Shown in pieces: positions 23,310-33,514 of a stretch of 64,000 nt of DNA; position 1 is the first letter of the stretch, and the number at the start of each line of letters is the position of its first letter. Source of the stretch: Antilocapra americana (taxonomy: Eukaryota; Chordata; Mammalia; Artiodactyla; Antilocapridae); contig ML660772.1 in the NCBI GenBank assembly GCA_007570785.1, forward strand, positions 34,435,652 through 34,499,651. The letters run 5' to 3'. The notes beneath the pieces are model-generated. The model saw only the letters and a list, made by a program, of their open reading frames with translations, was not told the DNA's origin and ran no database searches. A program made the position numbers and the translations under genes.

Positions 23310-23836
23310 TTTTCTTCCAATTTGGTGTTAGCCTCTTCATTCCACTATCATTCCCGAGATAACGAATGATATTTTCATAGGCATGGCTAGTAATCAATAT
23401 AGACAAGCTCTGCTCATTGATTTGAGGAAGGCCTTTGATCTGGAAAATCACCAATTATGGCTATTTAAAGTAGATTCAATTGGATTAGGTAGAACAAAAA
23501 GAACTGGTATGTATGATATTCTTTAATAGTTTTAAAACCTAGGTAGACATGAAGTTAAATATAAGACCTCTTAAAGAACAGGGTTAATTTTCATTCTTTC
23601 AATTTTAAATGATGATTTTCCTGCACAGACCACTTTATTTTTAAATTTTTTATGTCTGTATAATGTGACACTCCTATAAGGGACGTCCCAGGTACAAGCT
23701 AATTGACGATTTGCAGTGTGTTTCTGACAACCTTCAAATCCTAATTAATAAAAATAGATTCAGCTTAAATATTGATATGCCAAGCATTAGTCTTATTTTA
23801 ACTGAAAAAGGTGGACTTCTGGTCCCAGCAAATTAA
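23310..23836 (+). pseudogene. Decayed reverse transcriptase of an L2/CR1-like LINE
   Basis: Broken plus-strand frames read as successive blocks of a LINE reverse transcriptase. A 'QFGV...HST...EITNDIF' block (23318-23376) corresponds to the 'QxGFRxxHST' motif. Motif A, 'LIDLRKAFD' (23413-23439), is followed by 'NHQLWLFKVDSIGL'. A weak 'GxxxxxxSIxxNDDFPAQ' block lies at 23585-23635. 'LYNVTLL' (23656-23676) stands where LYADDT is expected. 'DNLQILINKNRFSLNI' (23726-23773) is the post-catalytic block, and the frame closes at 23836. At least three frame changes and a deletion of roughly 30 codons between motif A and the YADD site make it nonfunctional. It is unlike L1 and BovB enzymes; within LINEs the L2/CR1/Rex group fits best. 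Assignment to a reverse transcriptase is firm, the clade is inference. Confidence 0.72.
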
Positions 23837-24350
23837 GTCTTTAATAGTATGCAGGCTACCTGGTTGATTGATCTATTATTACATTTTTGAGGGGAACTTG
23901 AAGTTACTATTATTTTCAGGCTATGGCCAAATTTGAATTTGAAATGAGAACGTGGATTGTTTTTTGCCTACATGAGGCTAAGTATTCCCCAGACCACAAT
24001 CTATATTATTTAATGTACAATGATCTATATTGCTTCTGAAGATCATGAATCATGTAATATACTGGAAAAAAAAAAAAAAGAAGGTAGACAGCCCAGCTGT
24101 GTTTTCCTCTCTATGTCCTCTCTATGTGCAGCCCTGAATTCTGGCAGAAGACTTATCCTAAAGTTGTTTAGTTTGTGATTTGCAACAAAGGTTGCAGAAT
24201 AGAGACCCTTGGATTCTGATGGCAACTCAAATCAATTTAATTTGCTGTGTATGTAGCTTGAAAGATTATTTCATCTCTTTTTCTCTAGTTTCCTTGTATA
24301 TAACAATAGCATCAACCATATGGCTGCTGGCCTTGGATTCGGAAAGAGCA
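23837..24350. other. Unassigned intergenic DNA with an A14 run
   Basis: May include the decayed 3' end of the LINE at 23310-23836. An A run lies at 24065-24078. No coding signal. Confidence 0.45.
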
Positions 24351-24558
24351 GAGACGTGGATATGACGGCTCAGCAGTAAAGAACCTGCCTGCCAGTGCAG
24401 AAGATGCAGGTTCAATCCCTGGGTCGGGAAGACCCCCTGGAGGAGGACATGGCAACCCACTCCAGTACTCTTGCCTGGAGAATCCCATGGAGAGAGGAGC
24501 CTGGGAGGCTACAGTTCATGGGGCTGCAAAGAGTTGACATGACTGACTAAACAACAAC
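24351..24558 (+). mobile_element. Bov-tA SINE
   Basis: Diverged head ('gagacgtggatatgacggct'), then 'gtaaagaacctgcctgccag', 'caatccctgggtcgggaaga', 'actccagtactcttgcctgg' and 'gctacagttcatggggctgc'. Tail 'gactgactaaacaacaac'. Confidence 0.93.
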
Positions 24559-24619
24559 ATGGGTTTTGAGACTTAGAATTAATGCTTAATAACAGCAATA
24601 CTTAATGCTTTTAATTATT

Positions 24620-24850
24620 TATTTACCAATTACTTTGCGTAAGTAAATTTCTAAACATTTTAAGTTATTTAATCCTCCCAACAACCATATGAGTGACATA
24701 TTCTTTCTCTCTTCACTTGATTGGTAAGGAAATAGTAACCAGAGAGAGTTTAAAGCTATCTACCCAAAGTCATAAGCTAGTAAATTGTCAAGTGAGTATT
24801 AAAATACAGGTAGTCTCATCTCAGGGCCTGTCCTCCTATTATTGCTAGAC
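24620..24850 (-). mobile_element. MIR SINE
   Basis: Reverse MIR with 'ttatttaatcctcccaacaa', 'ccatatgagtgacatattc', 'tggtaaggaaatagtaacc', 'ctacccaaagtcataagcta' and 'gggcctgtcctcctatt'. Close to full length. Confidence 0.88.
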
Positions 24851-25081
24851 ACATGTAGATATTTAGGATAGAAACTAGCACACATTAAGTTTTTAAAAAT
24901 ACTGAATGCTAACAAATGAAAATTGCCCCAAATTTCAGAAACGATTCCACCCTTCAGATTTAAAGAAAAATAGTTTTAGATCTAGATTTAAAACGACTTC
25001 TTATTTCTATATGTTTGGAGTCCTACAGAAAAGTCCAGAGGCTTCTCTCCTTTCAGTGCTTGCTGTGTTGCTGTCACCATG

Positions 25082-25279
25082 TCAAGTCACTCAGTCACGT
25101 CCAACTCTTTGGGACACCATGGACTGTAGCCCACCAGGCTCCTCTGTCCCATGGGATTTTCCAGACAAGATTACTGGAGGGGGTTGCCATTTTCTTCTCC
25201 AGGGGATCTTTCTGAGCCACGGATCGAGCCTGGGTCTCCTGCATTGCAGGCAGATTCTTCACCATCTGAGCCACCAGTA
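25082..25279 (-). mobile_element. Bov-tA SINE, minus strand
   Basis: 'gtcactcagtcacgtccaac', 'ggactgtagcccaccaggct', 'ttccagacaagattactgga', 'cctgggtctcctgcattgca' and 'gattcttcaccatctgagcc' are the full reverse complement. A short 'caccat' flanks it on both sides. The open frames here (24906-25304, 25015-25215) are SINE translations. Confidence 0.95.
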
Positions 25280-25587
25280 CTCACCATGGATGTTCAGTTT
25301 GTAAGGTAGGTTTTGTGTCTTTTATGCTCTTAATCATCTCCAACCACTATCCACTTCTTCCTTATGGACTCTCTTCTCCCCTAAGTATCTATCTTTTTTC
25401 TATCTTTGCCTTTTAGAGTTTAGATAATTGTTGATAAATTATTAGGGAACATCTTTTATTTTATTCTCAGCAACCATTCATCTTTTTTGTTGTTTTGCTT
25501 TTTGTTTTTGAAACCTTGGTCAAACTTCCTTCTGAGAAAATATCTTCTTACTTTCTCTTAGTTTCTGAGCTTTTTAAGTTGGATTGA
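25280..25587. other. Unassigned T-rich DNA
   Basis: T- and C-rich sequence with no recognised element. Confidence 0.45.
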
Positions 25588-26000
25588 CCACCTGCCAGGG
25601 TCCAAGGATGACTTTATGACCTCTCAGGGCAGATAAATTAGTCAAGTCAATGGAAGGTTCAGGGATGGGTATTTGAGGTAATCAGAGCCAATGAGATACT
25701 GCTGGAATATCTGGAAACAAATCAGTTTGATATTTTTCTTTTATTGGCCTTAAAGTTGTAAGAATGTAAAATCAGGAGTTGCTGTGCGATGTGTAAGCAT
25801 CAAACAGGTGCTTTTCTGAGACTGGAGTTAACACAGAAGTAGAAATAGATAAGCAGGGCCCTAATGGTATCATTTAAGCCCCTGTCTCAAACTGTGCTTA
25901 CTGTCTCCTATAGACATTTCCATAGCGTGATCCAATAAGTTCTCCTTTGGCTTAAGCCAGTTGGATTAAGTTATCTTTCTCTTACAACTGCAAAGGTTTT
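25588..26000 (+). mobile_element. Old LTR-like/MER repeat, same family type as 3362-3722
   Basis: Opens with 'gaccacctgccagggtccaa' and a 'gaggtaatcagagccaatga' block. It runs through 'gggccctaatggtatcattt' and 'aagcccctgtctcaaactg'. It ends 'caataagttctcctttggct', 'taagccagttggattaagtt', 'cttacaactgcaa'. The 3' landmarks parallel those of 3362-3722. Name not assigned. Confidence 0.5.
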
Positions 26001-26832
26001 ATGTTTTAATAGAATGTTCTTTAAGACTCAAAAGGATAAAGTTATTATATAATATTGGTATGTTAATAGTTGGTTTCTATAGTTTCAGTGGGGTACATGT
26101 TGGAGCCCTATAGGATGATTGTAGAGGTAGTAATAATAGATAATGAAATTATTCATCCCTTTCTTCATCTTCCTTTTGCTTAGAACCCTTTTCAAGAATT
26201 TCTTCATATCAATAAGTAGTCCTTGGGGCTTCTGCAGACTTTTTGTTATTGTTCCCCTGGGATTCAAGCAGTAATGAAAGAAGAACAAATTTATCCTTGG
26301 AGATTTTACATCTTGCTCACTCATTCCCAGGGCTGGCACTTTTAAGTGAATAGCTTTAAAGTATATCAAATGTCTCTCTTGATTCTACAGGCTAGGCATC
26401 CAGAAAATGTCATGCCTTTAAGCCCAGAGAGTTTTCTCCCTGAGTATATTTCCTGGAACTGGAAAGTAGACTGATTTAGAAATCCTGTAGGTGCCTTAGA
26501 AAACATATGGATAGGTGAAGAAGGACAATTAAGAAAAGAAAAAAAGAAAAGAAGAGAAAATACTAGAGGCCAACTTATTGAGGACCGCAGAGGGAAGAGA
26601 TGGGAATAATCTAGGTTCCTACTGCGAGCACCAAGCTAAAACATTATCAGCCTAAAACTCTTCATCCATTGGACTCCTGACCCTATGGGAGCAGTAGACA
26701 GTTGTCTTTGACTGTCAAATATTTCAATCCCTTTTCTCTACTAGGACATCCTCCTCCTTATTAGGTAGAGCCAGCCCTACATTATAAAATTTTAAAGTTG
26801 TCACACATTTACTTTCCCATTTTCCCTTGCAG
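26001..26832. other. Unassigned intergenic DNA
   Basis: Purine-rich at 26530-26565. The minus-strand frame at 26085-26369 has no recognisable motif. Confidence 0.5.
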
Positions 26833-27024
26833 GTCAGGCCACAAGCTAGACTCTGCCCTAGATCTTAACAGGAGCTAGTGACATGGAAGCGTATGGACCA
26901 TGGAGAAAGCGCTTCAAGCGTGGGCAGTGGAACCAGCAGTGGACATGCTCTCTTTGCAGGGGCAGCGGGCAGCATTGCTGCCTCAGCACTCCAGCTTCAG
27001 CTGTGGGAGCGCCAGTGGGGAAAG
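26833..27024 (+). other. GC-rich block with splice-like edges (candidate exon)
   Basis: Preceded by a good polypyrimidine acceptor ('tttcccattttcccttgcag' ending at 26832) and followed by 'ggggaaag|gtgggc', a plausible donor after 27024. The 192 bp are clearly GC-richer than the flanks and hold several CpGs. Two plus-strand frames and one minus-strand frame are open through it, none with a recognised domain. It could be a noncoding exon, a decayed retrocopy or chance. No upstream promoter or partner exon was found. Confidence 0.25.
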
Positions 27025-29464
27025 GTGGGCTGTCCATACCCAAGGGCGATGACAGTGGTATTTTCACAGGACAAGGTTTGCAAGATGATTTCAGTTTTGT
27101 CCTTGGCTACATGTAATCCCTATATCTATTTGTCTGATCATACCAGAGATTTTGAGAGCTGTATACTTCAAATTTATTTTTCTCTTAACTCATCTAGAGT
27201 TTATTTCTATCACCTACAACTAAGAAACTTCTGTGATACAAAGAGATAGTACACTTTTAGTATTCTTTTCGATTGTTTTTTATTGTTAAACAGTTGGCTT
27301 CCTGTTATTTTTGCAGCTAAATAGATTTTCTAAATGTATCAACTAATATCTCAACAAGCATGAGTATCTAGTATCTAAAAGGCACATGCTGTTTCAGCTA
27401 ACAGGAATATAAAAGAGAGAATTTCTAATCAGGAAGCAAAGTTTCTAACTTTGGTAGAGATAAATAAATTTTAAAAGTACTAATTTCCCCATATATACAG
27501 TCACCAGATTTACTTACATAATGGTGTCTTAGGCAGAAGTCATATTTCTTGATACAGTGAAAGAGTTATTTATTATCACTTTCTTTCAAAGTCTTATCTA
27601 ACTAAGACTTGATGCTCCTGGTTATAACATGTCTTTAATGAGTTCTTTTATTTTATTCTAATTTTGAGGCACTGCACTCCCTGACTTAACCTGGGGCTAA
27701 AATTGAGTATCGGAATTCCAGTGTGGTTTCTGGTTCATCAGAAAACACACTGAGCTTCCCCCAAAGGCTCATTTCTCTATGTTTATAACAGAGGAGTGAG
27801 TGAATACAGGATAAGCAGTACTCTCTGGTATCTTTAAATTATTAGAAGGCAGAGCCAGCTTTGAGGATGCCATCCCACAGCTGATGCAGCACTAGGGGTC
27901 TACGGGCCAGGACAAACCTAGCAGTGAAAAGGACGCTAATTGTCGCTCTTCACACCATCAGGAACACTGCATTTTCCTGAGCCTCACAATTCAAGTTCAG
28001 ACTCTTCTTGTTAATACACCTTTTCCCAACACAGCAGTGCTCTATTTGTCTCATCTTACTCTTTTCCCATATCTTAACTCAACCGTCCTCATCATGTGGC
28101 TTAGAAGGCATGTGGGATAGTTAACTTGCCTCCAGAGTCATGTATCTGGTATTTTCTGATGGAAGATGCCACTGGATAACTCAGCTAACTTTTCCTGTTC
28201 TTCTTTGGATTGAGCTCATTCTTTGCACTATAAAAATATCTGTAGAATATATTTCTCCAATTCAGAACCACACATTTCTTGCAAACGAGGAGCTCTCTTT
28301 GAAACCTGTAGGGACCATATATCTGTAAAAGGAACAGAACTTGGGACCACCTTGTCCCTATTCTTTCCCTTTATGGATTGCTGCCATTTCAGAAATATTA
28401 CTTACAGCTATAAACCAGGATGTTTCTTAAGCTTTACAAGAGAGCTACAATTTCTTGTCAAAAGTTTGTTGTAATTAATAATACAATAATAATAATTAAT
28501 AAAACTGGAGTTCAGAAATTCTTCCCTCATTGTCACTTTTTACTAAGTTCCTTTGTAATTTTTTTACCTAGGAAAAGACCAGGAAAAAAAAATGGTAAAT
28601 ACAGTGATGTGAAATGAAGAAAAAATCTTGCCGTCTTTTACAGCTACATTGATTTAAAATGCATCACTGACAATATCATCATCATTCAAAGTACTGTACT
28701 TCATTCAGGTGGCAGGTACTATTTGCAAATGCATAGCTCATCAGAGAGGGCTTCTTCTTCTTTTTTTAGTCCCATCAAACTCTTCTATTTCATTAAAACA
28801 ATGAATTAGAAAAATTATGAAAAACAGCCTGAAGCTGCCTCTTTTCTTCTCTAATATACAGTACTTCTATTGAGAGTTTCAAATGGAATTTGTTCATACT
28901 TTAGATGTATGGAATTGGACTAACCTCATTTTGAAAAGTTATATATTCTTCATTACTCTTCTGCCCGTCTGAATGCTTTAAGTTATATGTTATGAGTTTG
29001 TATTGGATGAAATCTGATCAAAGCAGTTCTTATTCAAAACTTTTGTTTTGTTTTTCATATTAGGCTGGTTTGAGATGAGCTATTATATTCATCCAGGGCC
29101 ATTCCTTTCTAAGGTTAAAAAAAGCATTTTTGTCTTCCCCTTTGTCCTGTTTATTATGTAAATTCAATAAAAATAAAAGATACAGATGTGAGTTCCTTGA
29201 AATAGCTATGATGTTAGAAAGCATATATTTATAAAATAGTTCTTTTGACTATGAAAGAATCATCTATAAAAGTTTAAATATAATTTAAGATTTATACATA
29301 TAAGTGACACACACGCAAAAAAAAAAAAGGTATAGGAGTTGTATATCATATACTTGGCTTAGAGAAATAAGAAACAAAATGTATCCCTATTTAACATTTT
29401 CCTGCAAAAGATAAAAGGCTAAGCTATTATTTCATTATCTGAAAATTGACTTAAGTAGTACGGG
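27025..29464. other. Unassigned intergenic DNA, about 2.4 kb
   Basis: No named repeat. 27660-28120 is less AT-rich. Small frames at 28140-28617 overlap in different registers and carry no motif. A-run at 29315-29327. Confidence 0.5.
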
Positions 29465-29697
29465 AATGAACACTAAGGTCCATAGGCTTGTTACCTGTTT
29501 TGGTAAATACAGTTTGATCAGGATACAGCCATGGCATTTGTTTCCATATTGTCTTTTCACTTTTCTATGGCTGCATTCACTTTACAAGGGTAGAAATGAG
29601 TAACTGCAACAGAAACCATAAGGCCTGAAAATCCTAAAATATTTATTGTCTGCCCATTTAAAGAAAAATTTTGCTGACCTCCAATCTAGCACATACC
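29465..29697 (+). mobile_element. Nonautonomous hAT DNA transposon
   Basis: 'aaggtccataggcttgttac', 'ctgttttggtaaatacagtt', 'ggatacagccatggcatttg', 'tatggctgcattcactttac', 'gagtaactgcaacagaaacc', 'ataaggcctgaaaatcctaa' and 'ttttgctgacctccaatc' keep the order of a common mammalian hAT element whose ends read CAGGGGTCGGCAAAC and its complement. The 5' terminus is eroded. Exact name not assigned. Confidence 0.78.
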
Positions 29698-31456
29698 TTG
29701 GTAGACCAACACTCCTCAGATTTAGAGGTTGAATGTGGTAGCTGTCACACGTTCTGAGGGTAAATTATAAACATATTTTATCTCCAGATTACGAAGCATG
29801 AGACTCTGCAACAAGAGTCGATGTGTAAAAGAAAGGAGCATCATGTGTCAAATGCTCCACGTCCATGGTACAAACCTCAACCACCAGAGATAAACGATAG
29901 GAAACTTTCTGTTAGACACTGAAGGAGCTATTCATCATCTCTACAAAAGATCTAACTTCATACAGTTGAGAGCACAAAGTGTCAGCCATTCCACCAAGAA
30001 CCTATTCTAATGTAAAAAGGCAAAAAGACCCCTGCAAGCTAATGGGAGGTCTAAAGACTGCTCTTTCATGAAACTCATTCTCTGGAGGGATGAGTCCAGA
30101 GAACCAAGGAAAAGTAAGGACATTTTTCAGTTAGTCTGCTTTTTACCTTCATATCTTGCTTTTAGCTCTGTATTCATCCACGATGTCTTGAGTTTTTAGA
30201 TTTTTTTAGTTCATCAAGAGTTACATATAACACCATTAAAATAATTGTTCACTATTTAGATTTCTTGAAAATAGTAAGTTCACCCCTTGAAAAACCAGTT
30301 CTATTAGTTATGATTTGACATTGCTTTGCTGTCACTGTTTTTTTGAAATATTATTCCATCATCTCCATCTATTTCACATAATGTTTTAGACTTCATTGTT
30401 TGGAATTGTTCAGATGTATGCATTTTTATCCTAATAGCCAATGACTTACATCCAGGTTACTTAATAGTTATTAATGAACATAGTTTTTCTTTAAAAAAAG
30501 AAATCCTATTTCAGTTAGGCACCTATGTCTCCAACAAGAGCATGAAATTTGCAAAAATGTGATATTGCTATTTTCAGTACGGTAACAGTCTTCCCTGATT
30601 AAAGATCTAATCTCTGTGTTTCTTTGACCTCATAACCTTTTACCTCAACTTGTGTCTGTGTTCCATTTAAAAATGTAAATATTATTAGTTCATATAGGAA
30701 AGATCATCTCTGTTTGAAAATTGCATATAAATAACTCCAGAGGACTGGAAAGAAGCCTATGCTAGAATCATTGCATAAGGATTAGAGCTGTATTACATTA
30801 ACTGCAGAAAGAGGGAATTTCATATATTAACATATAGAGAACTAGGGAGAAGATTTGAGCCAAAATTTATAAACAACACAGAAATGAGTCAGACAATGAA
30901 GATTATGTTGAAAGATCTTTTCCTCACCTTTGTCTCTCTGAATTTTAAGTATCATACTAGCTATTAAGTATCAATGCAGTCAAGTGATTAAAACAAAATG
31001 AAGATTCTGCTTATGCTTTGGAATACTGTGATAGCTGACGACTCGAGTCCAGGGGTCTAATTTTCATCCTGCTACATGTCCTCTGAAATGACCAAAGGAA
31101 TATAAAAATAGACACTAATCTGCATCAGTTAAAGGACCAGAGAAGGGTTATCATTTCCATTGTCAGAAATAGCAGCGTCTTTCTGCTAGATTTAGTGCAG
31201 ATGAAATGACAAGGCACCAAAGGCTGGCTCAAAATTTCTCTCTGGAGAAAATGGTTCAGACTCTCAGGAAGCAATCAGAAGATGGGCTGGCAGACCCCTG
31301 TCACCTTTTCAATTGGAGGCATGAACACTGGAGGCAAGGAGAATCTATGGGGAAGATGGAGAGTTTAAATCTGGGATCATTTTTACTGTTTTAAAGGAAA
31401 AGCATTTTCATTTAGTTGATTGGGGGAGGCCTGGCATGTGCTTGTTTCCCAACAGA
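29698..31456. other. Unassigned intergenic DNA
   Basis: AT-rich sequence with no repeat landmark and no coding signal. The frame at 31206-31394 has no recognised domain. Confidence 0.5.
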
Positions 31457-31690
31457 AATAATAATAATATTTAATAATTACAGAGAGTTTATTATGTGTT
31501 AGATATTTTTCTAAAGTCTTAATATGAATGATCACAATTAATGCTCGTATTCACCCTGGAGGTAGATACACTTAGTAGATCAATTTCATGGGAAGGTAAA
31601 CTAAAGCATAGAAAGCTTACTTATCCAAAGAAAAATTATAACTGAAGGAACCAAGATGTACACCCTGACAATCTGACTCAAAATGATGCT
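31457..31690 (-). mobile_element. MIR SINE
   Basis: Reverse MIR: 'gtttattatgtgttagatat', 'tttctaaagtcttaatatg', 'caccctggaggtagatacac', 'gggaaggtaaactaaagc' and 'caatctgactcaaaatgatg'. Confidence 0.85.
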
Positions 31691-31940
31691 TTCAGATATT
31701 TTATATGGTCTGTTAATAAGTCAATAATGCCACAAGCTATATTGACTTTCCAATGATATGCAGAGAATTCTGCTAGGACATGGTATAGCTAGGTTCACAT
31801 GATGTGGCAAACAAAAAAACTATAGGATGCCCATCTAAAAACATTTGTATTTTAGATGAGCCATGTAAAACTGTTTACTACAACTTCATTTTCCAATGTG
31901 CTTTGGTGTATATACTAAAATGTACTTGCTTTGTGTGTGT
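31691..31940. other. Unassigned DNA
   Basis: AT-rich; ends in a short GT tract at 31931-31942 next to the SINE. Confidence 0.45.
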
Positions 31941-32097
31941 GTGCTCAGGCACATTCTACTCTTTGCAACCCCACAGTCTGTAGCCTGCCAGGCTCCTCTG
32001 TCCATGTAATTCTCCAGGCAAGAATACTGGAGTGGGTTGCCATTGTGTCTCCTGTATCTCCTGCACTGGCAGGTGGGTACTTCACCACTAAGTCACT
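31941..32097 (-). mobile_element. Bov-tA SINE, minus strand
   Basis: 'gtgctcaggcacattctact', 'cagtctgtagcctgccaggc', 'ccaggcaagaatactggagt' and 'ctgtatctcctgcactggca', then a decayed head 'ttcaccactaagtcac'. The middle linker between tail and tRNA-like head is shortened. Confidence 0.92.
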
Positions 32098-32352
32098 TCT
32101 TTATCTTACATGAAAATTTAACTGAGCATTCTATATTTCATCAGTCAACCCTAGGTATGGATCTTGCATGACAAAGAAGCAGAAAGGCCAGGAGGAAGCA
32201 CAGGAGAAGCTGCATGATACACCTGGCCAGGAGATGAACAGACAAACCAGACACTTTATCCTAGTGCATCAGCTTCACCAAAATAGAAAAGAAACTCCAC
32301 AAAAAGCTTCTTCTCTGCTGGCAAGTTCTGAATCTTAATTTCCATTTGCTTT
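32098..32352. other. Unassigned spacer between two opposed Bov-tA copies
   Basis: About 255 bp of unrecognised sequence, slightly GC-richer at 32175-32290. Confidence 0.45.
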
Positions 32353-32584
32353 TCTAGGGTAGGGTTTCCCTGGTGGCTCATAGGGTAAAGAATCTGCCTT
32401 CAATGCAGGAGACATGCGAGTTCCATCTCTGGGTTGGGAAGATCCCCTGGAGAAGCAAATGGATACTCACTCCAGTATTCTTGCCTGAAGGATTTCATGG
32501 ACAGAGGAGCCTGGTGGGCTACAGTCCGTGGAATCACAAAGAGTTGGACATGACTGAGCAACTAACACTTATTATCTAGGGAAG
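32353..32584 (+). mobile_element. Bov-tA SINE with target duplication
   Basis: The body at 32363-32574 begins 'ggtttccctggtggctcata' and includes 'gccttcaatgcaggagacat', 'gggttgggaagatcccctgg', 'actccagtattcttgcctga' and 'ggctacagtccgtggaatca', with tail 'aactaacactta'. Flanks 'tctagggtag' (32353-32362) and 'tctagggaag' (32575-32584) match at 9 of 10. Confidence 0.95.
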
Positions 32585-33109
32585 CAAGGTTCTATGCTGC
32601 TAATGTAAATTTGCATTTACAGTCCTCCAGGTGAACAACTAAATGCAGAAATCTGGGAACAACCAAGAAACTAAAATAATACAGCAACCCAAGAAGAGAG
32701 GTTGTGTTTATGGGCAGACTTCCAGTTGGATTCACCTCTCTTAAGATATAAGTGAATGAGTAAAAACCCAATGATGTGTTTATTTTTATCTTTTTTTAAT
32801 CTTAGAGACAGTAGAAGTAATGTTTGACACAGTCTACTTGAACTATCAAAAATTCAATGAAAACATGTATTAGTTGGTCTCCTACTATGGACCTGACATG
32901 CTCTGGTCATATAAACTGAAATGAAGGCTTTCCATCAAAGAAATTCTGGTAAAATAAATTCTACTAAAATTAATGTAATGTCAAGGTTTTTGTGGGATAA
33001 ACAGATGAACCAACAATCAGTAAACCAACCAAAAGAGGAGGAGTAACTCTGTGTAGAAGGGGGCCATAAATAGAATGCACTGGCTTTCTATATTCATCCT
33101 AAATCCCTC
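32585..33109. other. Unassigned intergenic DNA
   Basis: No landmark recognised. The sequence could hold older ERV-L debris upstream of 33515 but nothing is readable. Confidence 0.4.
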
Positions 33110-33480
33110 TACTGTGCCTAGAAAGATGAAAACGTCCCCCAGACTCTTTTGCAGCTTAAATTCTGCTTTTGATTTATGCTTCAACTGCTGAATGGCCCTG
33201 AGTAAGATTTAAAGGCAAAAATGTGGCAGTTGCCTCAATTTTATTGTCAGAAAGTCCATAGAAGAGACATTTGGATTTTTGGCAACAATACTAGTGGACA
33301 TCAGTAGACTAACAACATTAGTAGACACCCTAGTGTCTTGATATTGTCTTTGTGGCTATGACTGGCAGGTGTATTCATTGTCTTAAGGATGTCTAACAGT
33401 TCTATGAGCCACTTAATATCTTATAATAAATCCCTTGGCTTTAACTACCTGGAGTGCTGTTCCATTTTTCACACTGTACT
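33110..33480 (+). mobile_element. Possible old MER/LTR-like repeat
   Basis: 'cccccagactcttttgcagc' at the start and 'ttataataaatcccttggct', 'ttaactacctggagtgctgt' at the end resemble the landmarks of a dispersed mammalian element ('CAGACTCxxTTGCAGC' ... 'AATAAAxxCCTTxxxxTTAAxCxxCT'). The middle does not help. Confidence 0.33.
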
Positions 33481-33514
33481 GTGATGGATGCTGGAACAAG
33501 AAACACTCAGAAAA

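Noticed and set aside
24906..25304. 132-codon open frame
   Set aside because: Its C-terminal two thirds is antisense Bov-tA; the rest has no domain and no homologue that I recognise.
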